Assembly: GCF_035594125.1 (NCBI RefSeq)
Contig: NW_026973716.1
Span: forward strand, 307,501-371,500
Reading direction: 5' to 3'
DNA from: Scylla paramamosain
Taxonomy: Eukaryota > Arthropoda > Malacostraca > Decapoda > Portunidae
Length of the DNA stretch: 64,000 bases
A program made the translations under genes and the position numbers. Below are positions 13,434 to 23,880 of this stretch, in pieces. The stretch's first letter is position 1. Each line of letters starts with the position of its first letter. The notes beneath the pieces were generated by a model. It made no database searches. It was not told where the DNA came from and was given only the letters and a program-made list of their open reading frames with translations.

Positions 13434-13871
13434 GCTGAGTGCAGAAGGAACGATACACACGAGAGAAGGAGATGAATGGCAGTAATCTTGTCCCTCATTG
13501 TTTTCCTGTCGTATATCCGAGGGTCTCACAATATTCTATTATGATTACTTATTATTTTTCAAAAGCAATATTAATTAAATCAATTCACGTAGGAGTGCGG
13601 CAATACAGTAAATGAAGCAACTTTTTTGATTATTTTTTTTCATTCACGCGAAAATAAAAAAAAAAAAAAGGTCTCATAGCATCAGGCTTCATTTCTATCT
13701 ACTTTACTTAATAATATATCTCCATAATTATTCATAGACCTCACCTTCATTACGTAATGGTAATATCTAAATGGCTTTGTCTGCTCTCTCGTCGAAAGTT
13801 TCGGAGACAAGCCGGACCATCCCTCGCTGTCATGCAAAGCTTTCACCAGTAATGATATTGATGATGACAAT

Positions 13872-13905
13872 ACCACCACCACCACCACCACCACCACCAC
13901 CACCA
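13872..13905. repeat. (CCA)n
   Basis: About eleven CCA units; a complementary GGT-rich stretch lies at 14087-14121. Confidence 0.92.
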
Positions 13906-14149
13906 ACAAGAGCAACAACAACAATAGCAAAAATCAGATACCCAATACATCCGGCATTTAGAAACATAAGAGCATCGCGGAATGAGCGGCGCTACACTAC
14001 TGAGGAGCCTTATCATGATTACAAATACCGTCTGCTCTTTGCTTCGGGGAGAGGGTAGGTAGGAGTAATGGTATAGCAGCAGTAGTAGTAGTGGTGGTGG
14101 TGGTTGTGGTGGTGGTGGTGGCAGCGCAGGAAGAGAAAAACGACAAGGA

Positions 14150-14735
14150 TCAGGTAAATGAAAAAGAAGAAGAAAAGAAAGAAGAGGAGGTCGCGGATTA
14201 TGATAAATAGTAGTTGTAGTAATAGGAGGAGCAGGAGGAGGAAGAAGATGAAGATGAAAAGGAGGTGGAGGGGGAGGAGGAGGAGGAGGAGGAGGAGGAG
14301 AAAGATGAAGAGGAGGAGAAGAATTACAAGGGATTTTGAAGGATCAGGAAGGATTACAAACAGCAGCTGACGTCCACGTTGTTGTTGCGTGGTTTGATTT
14401 CACTAACTCTCACTAACTGCCTGTATTAGAGAAAGGGTAGGAGGAGGAGGATAGGAGGAGGAGGAGGAGGAGGAAGAGAAAGAAACTGGTGTAATATGAG
14501 AGCAAAAAGTCGAAAAAAAAATTGGCAAGAAAAAAAAATAGAACGGCAAAATAGAAGAAAGGAGAAAAAAAATGAAGAAAAACAGCGACGAAGAGAAGCA
14601 GGAGGAGGGAAGGGAAAAATCAGGACTAGGACGCGGAAAAGAGGAAGATAAAATGATGATGGTGGTGATGATGATGATGACGACGAGAAAGATGATGATG
14701 ATGATGAGGAGGAGGAAGAGAAGGAGCAGGGGACA
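14150..14735. repeat. Purine-rich block with AGG, GAA and GATGAT repeats
   Basis: Nearly 600 bp of A+G-biased sequence including AGG runs (14226-14312, 14440-14475) and ATG/GAT units (14650-14710). Frames through it are poly-Lys/Arg/Glu or poly-Ser/Phe and not genes. Confidence 0.85.
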
Positions 14736-14877
14736 ATCTTCACCAGTATAACTCATTCCAGACAAGTAATCTGTAATCAGTGCTCACCTGTTCCTCACCT
14801 TCACTCCTCACCTGCCTCGCCCTTTGCAATCAATATACTGTTTTTCACTCTTTTAGTTATTTATTGTTTTGCATGTA

Positions 14878-14879
<2 letters not shown>

Positions 14880-14937
<58 letters not shown>

Positions 14938-14960
14938 GTAGTAGTAGTAGTAGTAGTAGT
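14880..14960. repeat. (GA)n then (GTA)n
   Basis: GA 14880-14935, GTA 14938-14960. Confidence 0.94.
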
Positions 14961-14989
14961 AATGGTGGTGGTGACAGTAACAGAGTCAA

Positions 14990-15593
14990 CAGATATGGCG
15001 AAATTCGAAGTGTAAATATTTATTTTTTCCCTGGCTTTGCAATGAGTGAGCCGCGTCCGTCACGTTACACTCTCTACCTCACATAAGCTTCATTTTTATA
15101 TTTTTGCCTGCATCTCTATCACCAATATTAAGCCGTGTTTTCATCAGGATTTTGTTTTATTTTATTCATTCATTTTTCCCACGTACGAAAAAAAAAAAAA
15201 AATACGTCTATCTTTTTGTCACTATTGTTGTTTATTTATACGTAGATATTTTTCCTCGTATATCATCAGAAATATTACAGAAGTACACTCTGAAATTCAA
15301 AAATATATGCATTGGCGTATATTCGCGTTTCTTTATTATTCACGTTTTGAAACACGTATCATTCTGCATATTTCCCAAACTGGAAGATTGGTTGTGGGGT
15401 GACGTAGGGGGGACGGGGGTCGCCGGGCTGAGGGATGCGAGGGGCGGCTGAGTAAGAGTGGCGGCGAATCGGCGTGACTGCACGATCAGAAGACTGAGCC
15501 AGCGCCTCCCTGAAATGGTGGAGAGAATCGGTTTAATCTTTGAGGTGACGGCGAGACCCAGGCAAGGGGAATATGAAGCTTGATACACGCGAG
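14990..15593. other. Spacer, no gene seen
   Basis: AT-rich to about 15370, then GC-rich up to the 37-bp minisatellite. No supported ORF. Confidence 0.45.
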
Positions 15594-15773
15594 ACTGCAT
15601 CGCTGCCTCGCCTGGCCTGGCTGTAGACAGACTGCATCGCTGCCTCGCTTGGCCTGGCTGTAGACAGAATGCATCGCTGCCTCGCCTGTCCTGGCTGTGA
15701 ACAGACTACATCGCTGCCTCGCCTGGCCTGGCTGTGGATAGACTGCATCGCTACCTCGCCTGGCTGTGCATAG
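15594..15773. repeat. 37-bp minisatellite, about 4.9 copies
   Basis: Copies start at 15594, 15631, 15668, 15705 and 15742; the last lacks five bases and is partial. The unit begins ACTGCATCGCTGCCTCGCC and ends with GGCTGTAGACAG. GC-rich against its surroundings. The period is not a multiple of three, so the open frames seen through it on minus are unlikely to be coding. Confidence 0.93.
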
Positions 15774-16521
15774 ATTCCTTCATACTGGAGTGGAAGAGAT
15801 GCAGTAATTCAGTGTTAGGTTCCTCGTGCTGGCAAGGAACTGCATAGTGTGTGCGTACATCGGTACATTGAGAGTGTATTGATCCTGCTGCTTCTCTTGC
15901 GGAGATTAAATCCATTCCGTGTAGCGTCTCGTCTTGGGAAACTTCAAATCCACCCGTGTCTGTCTTGTTTGTTTCTGAGACACCATTCAGCATCGCGCTG
16001 CTGCAGTGACCGTTATTGGAGAAAGGCTCGAGATGTCGCGGTCACGGGCCAGCAGAGTGAGCAAGGCGGCTCTCTGCCTTCCGTCACGCTCTGGCAGGGC
16101 ACAGACCAGGGGAGCGGCGGCCTTTCCGCATTGGTCCTGTGGCTCTTTCACGCTTCAGCAGGGCGCGGGTCAGACCAGAGGCTAAAATAAAAACACAACT
16201 TTTGTTCATCACTAACTCATACCTGTTGGCGGACAAAAATTTGGGTATTGATGCATCTATCTGGACAGGCAATGGTGGCATTCATGCACGTGCGTAGTGA
16301 GGTGTGAACGCCGCTACTCCGCCTCGTGCAGGCAGGCGACGCGTGACCTTCCTTCGTAACACTGCGCGGCGCTCTTGGGGCGCAAGCCGATGAAAGCGAG
16401 GCGGAAACGTATTGGGTTCCGACTCATTCAAGCTGCAGAGGCGGCGATACGCAAATTGGACCGCCGAAATAGAACGCGAACGAGTGTGTTGTTTTAAATT
16501 GCGTGGTATAGCTAAGGCGCG

Positions 16522-16524
<3 letters not shown>
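15774..16524. other. Spacer, no gene seen
   Basis: Moderately GC-rich unique sequence. ORFs of about 80-110 codons on both strands overlap each other and lack splice sites or motifs. Confidence 0.45.

Positions 16525-16567
<43 letters not shown>
16525..16567. repeat. (AC)n, 43 bp
   Basis: Pure AC tract after a GCGCGCACGC lead-in. Confidence 0.94.
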
Positions 16568-16569
<2 letters not shown>

Positions 16570-16953
16570 GATCCACAGTCTCCTCTGACTGAATTACCGA
16601 AATAAAGCAAATAAAGCTGAAAACAAAAGGCAAAGAGAAAACCGTGGATATTTTCAAACCATTGCATGTTATTGACTTCCCGATTAGCTTTGATGTGATA
16701 CAATCAAAACACTCCTCTCCTCTTCCCCATACCACTCCCCTACCCTCCTCGTCCTAATCTACAGCCGCCCCTCCCTCCACTAACAGTTTGGAGCTCATTT
16801 AGTCGTCACCCTCTCGCTCGACAATCGTGCGTTCATTACCTGCCTGTTTCAGCTCAGGTGGGAAGGTCGCGGCCAGGTAAAGCCATCGTGTTAAAGGTGA
16901 ACACAGAAGGCGAGCAAAATTGTTGTTTCATGTTATCGTTAACACAGTGGTAA

Positions 16954-16957
<4 letters not shown>

Positions 16958-17025
<68 letters not shown>
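16958..17025. repeat. (TC)n, 68 bp
   Basis: Pure TC tract followed by (ATC)4. Confidence 0.95.
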
Positions 17026-17030
<5 letters not shown>

Positions 17031-17314
17031 CATCATCAAACTTTTCTTGTATGTAATGCCATTAGTTGACAAAAAAGAAAAGGAAAGTTATTGGTGGTGT
17101 AATAGTGTTCCCTTTCATTCCCTCCATTCACTCCAGCCGAGAAATTAGTTCGATGAGTTTACTTTCATGTTTTTGGAACTTTTTTTTTCTATTTTCCTCT
17201 ATCAAGTGTTATTGCAATGCATGACGTGTTGTTGTTTCCCTTATAAGTGGCTGTTACTTTCGATTGCTTCATTTGTTTGCTGTACCTCTGTCTAGTTTAT
17301 CTGTTTGTTTAACT

Positions 17315-17318
<4 letters not shown>

Positions 17319-17375
<57 letters not shown>
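17319..17375. repeat. (GT)n, 57 bp
   Basis: Pure GT tract 255 bp before the retrotransposon. Confidence 0.95.
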
Positions 17376-17377
<2 letters not shown>

Positions 17378-17624
17378 ATAACTTTTCACAACTCTACATA
17401 ACTGTACTTAATTGCAGTATCTCTCTTTCACCCAGTGCAGTCTTAATGACATCCTGTAGCAGCGTTAGTGTGGCCACCACAATCCAGCCAGGCAGTGCAG
17501 TGTGCACAGATCTGTCATCAGTTTTAATACTTGGTTTGATCAACTAACATCTCTTCCATTCACGCCCACCTCACGTCTGTCCCACATTACACAACTTGCT
17601 CTCTCTTGTAACACCAACCAATTC

Positions 17625-17629
17625 ATGCT
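17625..17629. repeat. Target-site duplication, left copy
   Basis: ATGCT directly outside the LTR at 17630, repeated exactly at 23322-23326. Five base pairs is the usual duplication made by Ty3/gypsy integrases. Confidence 0.92.
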
Positions 17630-17896
17630 TGTGGGACGACTTGCTCGTCGTGTAGGTGCCCATGTGCCACCTACGTCGTGGGGAAGGCAATGGACACACT
17701 GAAGTAAAGTAGGTCCTTTATTCTATGCTAGGAAGAAAGTACAGGCCGGGTTGCGAGGGGACGCTGCTGTCCTGAGGCAAGCCGTGAGAGCACTGAGGTG
17801 CGATGCGCGGGAACTAAGGTGCCAACTCGGCTTTATTGTATAATATTGCAAACGCATCGCTGCCTCTCACAAGTACTTATGAAATACTATCCTACA
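17630..17896 (-). repeat. 3' LTR of the Ty3/gypsy element
   Basis: 267 bp, identical by eye to 23055-23321. On minus it carries two AATAAA hexamers (complement of 17832-17837 and 17717-17722), either of which could serve as the polyadenylation signal. Near its 3' end is an inverted repeat with 7-bp arms GTAGGTG/CACCTAC and a 9-nt loop (17652-17674). Its first bases also supply the gag-pol stop codon. Confidence 0.95.
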
Positions 17897-20800
17897 TCTC
17901 CCTCCCCCCTTCACGCTCATAGCACCCAGTGTCTTGAGCGTCTCTCCTGCCCTTGATGCGTGCTGAGCGGCGAGGCAGAGCGGGCTGGGGTGACTCTGCT
18001 CCAGGTGGGGTGGCGTCCGTGGGCGGCAGGTCCTTGGACGGGGACATGGACGGGCGAAGGAAGCGGCGGTTCCTCCACCAGATACGACCGCTGGGCATCT
18101 TGACGAGGTAGTCACGGGACTTGCCGATGCCCATGACGGTGCCGACCTTATCCCAGCGCTTCGTCGTTGGGTCTTGGACACGGACTACAGCGTCGAGCTC
18201 GAGCGGTGGGAGAGGCCGGGCATGTGCGTCGTATCGGTCTGTATCATCTTGTAGGCGAACAGCAGCCCGACGATCACAGCTCTCTGCTCTGGCCTGCCAC
18301 TGTTTCTGGAAAGCCTTAGCGTGAGCGGGGACACAAGAGCGAAGGGGGTGACCGTAGAGGATCTGGGCTGGGGAGCGACCAGTGTGGTTTGGGGTGTTAC
18401 GGAGCTCGAGGAGACCCCTGTCGAACGCCTCACAATGCAGGTGTCCAGTAGGGGCCACCTTCTGGATGAGGTACTTAATTGATTTAACAGCAGCCTCTGC
18501 ATGACCATTCGATTGTGGGTAGTGGGGCGTCGACATGTTGTGGCGGATTCCCCAGCGCTCAAGGAAGGCGGCGAACTCCTGGCTGGCGAACTGTGGGCCG
18601 CCATCCGTGCGTAGGCGAACTGGCACACCTAGGTCGCGGAAGAGTTGCCTGAGGTGACGAATCGTTGCTGAAGAAGTGGTATCCACGCCACAAGACACCA
18701 CAACAGGCCAGCCAGACAGTCGGTCAGCGACCACGAGGAAGTACTTCCCCGCGGTAGAGAAGAAGTCAGCTGACACTGACTCGAAGGGCCTGGTGGGGTT
18801 GTCGTCGCAGAGGTGGGGCTCTCGCTGCTGGCTTGGCTGCATTACCTGACACGGCTCACAAGCGCGGACCGTGTTCACAATGTCCGCGTCGATGCCGGGC
18901 CAGTACACCGCCTGTCGCGCTCGTCGTTTCGTAGCCTCAGCTCCTCGGTGGCTGTCGTGCAGGCGAGCTAGGACGCGATGGCGAAGGGCGGCCGGAACAA
19001 CAACTCTAGCCCCATACAGGACGAGGTCCTCCTCACAATACAGGTCCTCACGTAGTTTCCAATATGGGCGCAGAGTATTTGGTAGGGCGTAGCGGTCGCT
19101 TGGGAATCCCTGCTTGATGTGCTGAAGGAGCTCGACGTAGGCAGGATCTTCATGGGCCGCACGCCGAAGTTCCTCCATCGCTGGGTCGCTGTCAGTAGCT
19201 GTGGTGGCAAGGGACTCGACTGCTCCCAAAGTGACAATACTCCTGACGGAGAAGCTGGTCTCGGCATCCAGGGCGTCGTCGTCGATGGTCGGGTTGCTCA
19301 CTGGGAAGCGTGAGAGGGCATCAGGGATGCACAACTCTTTACCCGGCCGCCACGTTGCAGTGAAGACGAAAGCTGCTAACTTCTCCTTCAAACGTTGCAG
19401 ACGTGGGTTTTCGATGGCATCTAGTGTGTAGCTGTTGAGGATAGGGACAAGTGGGCGATGGTCTGTCACAAGGGTGAAGTGCTGCAGACCCGTGAGGTAG
19501 AACTTACATTTCTTCATAGCCCACACTACTGCCAGCAGCTCTAACTCGATCGTGGCGTAGCGTGTCTCCGTATCCGTCAAGAAGCGTGAGCCACACTGTA
19601 CTAGACGGAAGTGTCCTCCCCCGTGGTCTTGTAGGAGGGCGTATCCTAAGCCGTACAAGCGCGAAGCGTCTGTTTGTAGGGCAGTCGGGAGGTCAGGATC
19701 GAATGCTGCGAGAACTGGTGGGTTGGACAAGGCCTTTTTGACACGTTCGAAAGCCTGGTCGTGGTCAGGGGTCCACACGAACGCTCTCTTCGGGCTCATC
19801 AACGGGCGGAGTGGGGCAGCAGCGGCGGATACGTCAGGAGAAAAGTCAGCCAGCTGATTTGCGAGGCCCATGAATGACCGCAGGTCTGTGAGGTTGGCTG
19901 GCTTGACAAAGTCCGTGATGGCGCGGACCTTCCCTGGGTCTGCTGCGATGCCGTCGTGAGAAAGCTGGTAGCCGCAGTAGGACACCACCTCAGCGGCCAG
20001 AACAAACTTCTCGGCGTTTAAGGTAATGCCGTGTGACCTGCATCTTGCCAGAACGTCGTTGACCCGGTGGAGGTGTGGAAGGTAGTCCTTGTCGTACAAC
20101 AGGAGATCGTCTACTACCTTCACACACTGCATCACTCCCTGCAGAGCCTGGTCGCCTCGTCGACAGAAGGCGTCCCCAGTGGCAGCAAAGCCCATGGGGC
20201 CGCGGAGGTAGCGGAAGCGGCCGTAAGGAGTGATGAAAGTCGTGAGTTGTTGGTCTTCCTCGGCCAGAGGGATTTGCCAGTAACCGCACAAAGCATCGAT
20301 TGTTGTGAAGTACTTGGCCTCTGGGTCCACACTTCTGATCGCTGCGAATGGCGTAGGCGACGGGTGGGCCGGGCGGGACACTTGGCTGTTTAGCTTTGAC
20401 AAGTCGGTGGTGATGCGTACGCCTCCCCCGACCTTCGGAACGACAACCATTGGGTGGCACCAAGGAGATGGGTCCTCATCAGCTGGGGCGATGATACCTT
20501 GTGCCACCATGGAGTCCAACTCAGCCTTCACGTGGTCTTGGTATGCCCGGGGAATCAGCCGGGGTGTGTGGACGGCAAAGGGCTTTGCATCTTCTCTGAG
20601 GTGGATCCGCATGGGCGATCCCGACATAGGCTGCAACGGTGCCTTCTGCAGGTCGTCCTTCTTCACGAGAACGTCTGCATACTCTTGGAGGAAGTACTCC
20701 TTGGCCTCTGCAAGTGATGTGTTGGCATGAAGTGGGAGTGATGGCGATGGTGCTGGAAGTGGGGCAACCACAGAGGCTGGTTGCCTGTGGCACTGTACAG

Positions 20801-22502
20801 TGGCCACTGGTGTAGCACTTGTCGACTCCCTAATCCTGCCGACGGTACTAACGTTGTCCGTTATCTGCCGTGGGAAGTCCTTCGGTATGATGCCTAACTC
20901 CCTGCAGTGCTGCCAGGAGAGCAAAGGAGTGCTAAGGGCACCTTGCACATCGATCCACCCCGAGCACGACAACTTGCCATAGGTGAGCTCCGCCTGGAGG
21001 GAACCCAAAGCAGCAGGCATCTTAGATCCGTCTGCGTTGTAGTAGTCGAGCGAGGGTGGCGGTTGCAGGTTACGACTCGTGAGGCCCAAGTGCTGGAGAT
21101 GTTGTGGGCCTATCACCGTGGTGTCGGCGCCTGTGTCGGGTATCATTTCCATGGTATTGGACCTCTCACCGTGTGTGACGACTATGCATATGGTAGGAGA
21201 AGGCGTAGGCTTGACCCGAACAGTTGAGTGGACTCTGCGTACATTACTCGCTTCCTGCTTGGAAGTCTCGGGGACCCTTGACAACGGAGACTGTGTTCGC
21301 ACAACATGGATAGTGGCACGACTGTTTTTCTTCGTCTTCTGAAGCTTGGGTTTCGAGGAATGTTGACTCTTGGGGTTGGAAGACTTGCAGAGTTTCTCGA
21401 AGTGCCCATATCGGCTGCATGCATTACACTGGACAGTCTTGGCTGGACATTTTTCCATATGTGACCAGTGCCCTGTCTTGCCGCACCCGTGGCAAACTGC
21501 TTCCGTAGCAGGGCAGCCTTTGGGGCCGTGCTGTTGCTTGCCGCAATTACTGCAGGAAGACTGCAGTGTAGGCACAGCTGGACGTGCGTCCGCTTTGGTC
21601 CTATGGTCCGTCTTCTTGTCTTTCCTGTACTGAGAGACAGCACGGACCCCAGGAGGAGCACGTAGGGCCGAGGCAGCGGTCCTGGTGGCCTCGTAGGAAC
21701 GGCACAATGTCACAACGTCCGCGAGTGTGGCGGCAGCGTCGAGGGCGATGATTCTCTGCACTACTTCCTCGTCCTGCACACCAGTGAGGATGCCGTGCTT
21801 AAGCCAGGCTTCTTTACACTCCGTGCTGTGAGCTTTGCAGACATCAATCTCTTCCGACAGACTCTTGAGCCTCACAAAGAAGTCTGCAAAAGACTCTCCT
21901 GTAGCCTGTTTGCAGGTAGTGAACGCCCGCCGTCTCAGTGCCTCATTGCTGGATTCCTTAATGTGCTTCTGCAGAACGTCGAGCACCTCGTCGACGGACG
22001 AAGTGGAGCTTGGAGGCACCTGTAGCGTGTGCTCCAGCACTCTCTGAGTCTCGAGTGACAGGCACATCCGTAACTGGATCAGCTGTTTGGGGCGGGACAG
22101 GCTCGCGATGTCCACCATGGTTGCGTAGTCTTCCCATTTCCGCCTCCATTCTCTGAACTGTTGGTACGTAACATCCGAAGAAAGAGGAGGTGGGGGCTGT
22201 ACAGCCGCTTTAGGAGTCGGTGGGGCTGCAGGCGGGCCTGACGGGGCAGCGGGGCTCCCAGCCGCACCCGAAGGCTGCAGTGACATCGGCGCCAGTCTTG
22301 TCAGCAAGGCTTCAAAACGTGCTGCGTCTTCTCGCCGCTGTTCTTCCCTCTCGGCTCGTGCTGCTTCCTCCCTGTCTGCCATCCATTGCAAAAGTGCTTG
22401 TACATCCATAGGAACTGAGGGCGATGGAGGTGGTGAAGATTGCGGCGAACCTCCCTCGGACAGTGCAGGTGGTGGTGTTGGCTTCTTTCCGCCTTTCGGC
22501 AT
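17892..22502 (-). CDS. Gag-Pol polyprotein of Ty3/gypsy retrotransposon
   Basis: One 1536-residue ORF with no frameshift between gag and pol. Residues 1-100 are proline-rich with a short acidic/basic helix (about 40-70). A capsid-like helical region covers about 110-290. Three zinc knuckles follow at 317-372: CX2CX4HX4C, an atypical CX2CX4HX6C, then CX2CX4HX4C. The aspartic protease active site DTGA is at 456-459. Reverse transcriptase spans about 640-850 with VVDD at 796-799 in place of the usual YVDD or YIDD. RNase H spans about 940-1065 (D945, E988, D1014, D1061 plausible). Integrase has the zinc-binding H1182/H1185/C1215/C1218 and catalytic D1246, D1300, E1336 with D-35-E spacing; a GPY/F-like C-terminal region lies near 1440-1485. 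It copies the element RNA and inserts the cDNA. The start is the first in-frame ATG; the final TAG lies inside the 3' LTR. Confidence 0.96.
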   Translation of the reverse strand: MPKGGKKPTPPPALSEGGSPQSSPPPSPSVPMDVQALLQWMADREEAARAEREEQRREDAARFEALLTRLAPMSLQPSGAAGSPAAPSGPPAAPPTPKAAVQPPPPLSSDVTYQQFREWRRKWEDYATMVDIASLSRPKQLIQLRMCLSLETQRVLEHTLQVPPSSTSSVDEVLDVLQKHIKESSNEALRRRAFTTCKQATGESFADFFVRLKSLSEEIDVCKAHSTECKEAWLKHGILTGVQDEEVVQRIIALDAAATLADVVTLCRSYEATRTAASALRAPPGVRAVSQYRKDKKTDHRTKADARPAVPTLQSSCSNCGKQQHGPKGCPATEAVCHGCGKTGHWSHMEKCPAKTVQCNACSRYGHFEKLCKSSNPKSQHSSKPKLQKTKKNSRATIHVVRTQSPLSRVPETSKQEASNVRRVHSTVRVKPTPSPTICIVVTHGERSNTMEMIPDTGADTTVIGPQHLQHLGLTSRNLQPPPSLDYYNADGSKMPAALGSLQAELTYGKLSCSGWIDVQGALSTPLLSWQHCRELGIIPKDFPRQITDNVSTVGRIRESTSATPVATVQCHRQPASVVAPLPAPSPSLPLHANTSLAEAKEYFLQEYADVLVKKDDLQKAPLQPMSGSPMRIHLREDAKPFAVHTPRLIPRAYQDHVKAELDSMVAQGIIAPADEDPSPWCHPMVVVPKVGGGVRITTDLSKLNSQVSRPAHPSPTPFAAIRSVDPEAKYFTTIDALCGYWQIPLAEEDQQLTTFITPYGRFRYLRGPMGFAATGDAFCRRGDQALQGVMQCVKVVDDLLLYDKDYLPHLHRVNDVLARCRSHGITLNAEKFVLAAEVVSYCGYQLSHDGIAADPGKVRAITDFVKPANLTDLRSFMGLANQLADFSPDVSAAAAPLRPLMSPKRAFVWTPDHDQAFERVKKALSNPPVLAAFDPDLPTALQTDASRLYGLGYALLQDHGGGHFRLVQCGSRFLTDTETRYATIELELLAVVWAMKKCKFYLTGLQHFTLVTDHRPLVPILNSYTLDAIENPRLQRLKEKLAAFVFTATWRPGKELCIPDALSRFPVSNPTIDDDALDAETSFSVRSIVTLGAVESLATTATDSDPAMEELRRAAHEDPAYVELLQHIKQGFPSDRYALPNTLRPYWKLREDLYCEEDLVLYGARVVVPAALRHRVLARLHDSHRGAEATKRRARQAVYWPGIDADIVNTVRACEPCQVMQPSQQREPHLCDDNPTRPFESVSADFFSTAGKYFLVVADRLSGWPVVVSCGVDTTSSATIRHLRQLFRDLGVPVRLRTDGGPQFASQEFAAFLERWGIRHNMSTPHYPQSNGHAEAAVKSIKYLIQKVAPTGHLHCEAFDRGLLELRNTPNHTGRSPAQILYGHPLRSCVPAHAKAFQKQWQARAESCDRRAAVRLQDDTDRYDAHARPLPPLELDAVVRVQDPTTKRWDKVGTVMGIGKSRDYLVKMPSGRIWWRNRRFLRPSMSPSKDLPPTDATPPGAESPQPALPRRSARIKGRRDAQDTGCYEREGGREM
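17897..17911 (-). other. Polypurine tract for plus-strand priming
   Basis: On minus, AAGGGGGGAGGGAGA lies immediately before the 3' LTR. All 15 bases are purines, as expected for the RNase H-resistant primer of second-strand synthesis. The tract is also coding: it specifies the last residues of gag-pol, so its sequence is constrained twice. Confidence 0.9.
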
Positions 22503-23036
22503 CGCTCAGGGTGACTCTAGAGATTACTACGTGACCAGCCCCTCAACGGGTCGAACTGACACGAGTAAAAAAGAGAACACAAGGCTGTGCAGACTGTATC
22601 CTGAAGCTGAATGCAGTGTGTGGTGTGCGTACGTGTGTCTGTCCGTGTCGGTGGTGTGCGTGGGGGCAGTGCGGTATGCTCTGTGTATGGCAAAACTGAC
22701 TGCCGCAGCCTGGGGGCCGGGGACGCTCCACTCGCCTCGGGCAGTGTCTGTTCAGACACCGCAGCGGGTAGGGGTGTGACACGTGCGCTCCTGACTTGCT
22801 GGATGAAGTTTGCCGTCTACCTTGCGGTCTCAATGCAGGCACACGAAAAACACTGCACTGACATTAGCACCGCACAACACTGTCGGAACACTGCACCGCA
22901 CAACACTGACGGAACACTGCACCGCACAACGCTGTCGGAACACTGCACCGCACAACACTGTCGGAACACTGCACTCGAAAACTGAAGGGGTCCAAGCTAG
23001 GTGACGTGTAGCGTCTGCCGGCGGCTTTCTTCCTTT
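22503..23036 (-). other. Untranslated leader of the retrotransposon
   Basis: About 530 bp between primer binding site and gag ATG. It contains the 26-bp repeat array and otherwise no ORF of note on minus. Likely holds the packaging and dimerisation signals by position. Confidence 0.7.
22869..22972. repeat. 26-bp x 4 tandem repeat in element leader
   Basis: Four head-to-tail copies starting at 22869, 22895, 22921 and 22947. Unit ACCGCACAACACTGTCGGAA plus CACTGC, differing only by single substitutions in copies 2 and 3. It lies in the untranslated leader between primer binding site and gag start, where packaging or translation signals of LTR elements usually sit; a function is not shown. Confidence 0.93.
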
Positions 23037-23054
23037 CAGCTACTCACTGCGCCA
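23037..23054 (-). other. Primer binding site, tRNA-Ser-like
   Basis: On minus, directly after the 5' LTR, the sequence is TGGCGCAGTGAGTAGCTG. TGG pairs with the universal tRNA CCA end. The first nine bases fit the start of the tRNA-Ser-type site used by several insect Ty3/gypsy elements as I remember it; positions 10 and 11 differ. The tRNA identity is inference; the site itself is clear from position and TGG start. Confidence 0.75.
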
Positions 23055-23321
23055 TGTGGGACGACTTGCTCGTCGTGTAGGTGCCCATGTGCCACCTACG
23101 TCGTGGGGAAGGCAATGGACACACTGAAGTAAAGTAGGTCCTTTATTCTATGCTAGGAAGAAAGTACAGGCCGGGTTGCGAGGGGACGCTGCTGTCCTGA
23201 GGCAAGCCGTGAGAGCACTGAGGTGCGATGCGCGGGAACTAAGGTGCCAACTCGGCTTTATTGTATAATATTGCAAACGCATCGCTGCCTCTCACAAGTA
23301 CTTATGAAATACTATCCTACA
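23055..23321 (-). repeat. 5' LTR of the Ty3/gypsy element
   Basis: 267 bp, TG...CA ends, same length and sequence by eye as the copy at 17630-17896. Read on minus it begins TGTAGGATAG and ends GTCCCACA. As the 5' LTR it should hold the promoter; I see no convincing TATA box, although an AT-rich stretch lies near its start. Followed on minus by the primer binding site with no gap. Confidence 0.95.
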
Positions 23322-23326
23322 ATGCT
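23322..23326. repeat. Target-site duplication, right copy
   Basis: ATGCT directly outside the LTR end at 23321, matching 17625-17629. The site lies just before a (TC)n tract that begins at 23334. Confidence 0.92.
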
Positions 23327-23329
23327 CAC

Positions 23330-23333
<4 letters not shown>

Positions 23334-23400
<67 letters not shown>
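23334..23400. repeat. (TC)n, 67 bp
   Basis: Begins 7 bp after the right target duplication of the Ty3/gypsy element. Confidence 0.95.
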
Positions 23401-23402
<2 letters not shown>

Positions 23403-23536
23403 ATTTCACAATATAGTTTTCGTACAGTACCATCCCAGCCTGTCTCATTTTTAACACACGAATTTATACAAATGTTTGGATTTGCGAGTGACTGGCTGCG
23501 TGTACATAGACCATATAGACGTGTGTGACTGGCCTT

Positions 23537-23555
23537 TTAACCCTTTCCTTCCGGC
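23537..23555 (+). repeat. piggyBac left TTAA plus inverted terminal repeat
   Basis: TTAA then CCCTTTCCTTCCGGC. Exact inverted partner at 24611-24629. The last two TIR bases overlap a 22-bp perfect palindrome at 23554-23575. Confidence 0.88.
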
Positions 23556-23575
23556 AATCGTATATATACGATTGC
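23554..23575. repeat. 22-bp perfect palindrome at piggyBac left end
   Basis: Half-site GCAATCGTATA followed directly by its complement TATACGATTGC, with no loop. It adjoins the TIR, where piggyBac elements commonly carry subterminal transposase-binding sequences. The role is inferred from position only. Confidence 0.85.
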
Positions 23576-23880
23576 AAAAATGCGTCCGTAGCGACGGCGA
23601 TCATACCGGTAATCAAGAATTTTCGCGCCTCAATTTTGAGGTCCAAGCGCGGTTTCTCGAGTGAGATGGTGTGAGTGGAAGCGTCTGGCATGTTTCCACA
23701 TGTAGTGTTGTCACTAGCTCTGGAAATTTAGCGGTAACTAAGCTATTTTCCTTTTCTCCGGCCGACACTTGGCAACCCCAGCGACCCGCCGGGTGGAAAG
23801 CACTCGCCGGGTGGAAAGCACCATGATAAGTGTGAAGAGACATCCTGATAAGAGCCAAGGATCTCAGATCATAACTCACC

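Larger units (their letters stand above)
17630..23321 (-). mobile_element. Complete Ty3/gypsy LTR retrotransposon
   Basis: A 5692-bp element read on the minus strand. In element order: 5' LTR (23055-23321), primer binding site directly abutting it, a leader of about 550 bp with 26-bp tandem repeats, one gag-pol ORF, a polypurine tract and the 3' LTR (17630-17896). Both LTRs are 267 bp, start TG and end CA, and I see no difference between them. The 5 bp on each side are ATGCT, a perfect target-site duplication. Domain order protease, reverse transcriptase, RNase H, integrase is the Ty3/gypsy (Metaviridae) order, and no env-like ORF is present. Identical LTRs and an unbroken ORF imply a recent insertion that may still be competent. 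It sits antisense to the candidate plus-strand host exons. Confidence 0.96.

Noticed and set aside
15594..15773. CRISPR-like direct repeats
   Set aside because: Units are contiguous with no unique spacers, and the context is eukaryotic; this is a minisatellite.
16853..16876. 24-nt microexon between TGTTTCAG and GTAAAG
   Set aside because: Sites are good, but an interval this short arises easily by chance and nothing else supports it.
17867..22267. Numerous ORFs of 60-160 codons on both strands within the Ty3/gypsy element
   Set aside because: Shadows of the gag-pol ORF; none has its own motif.
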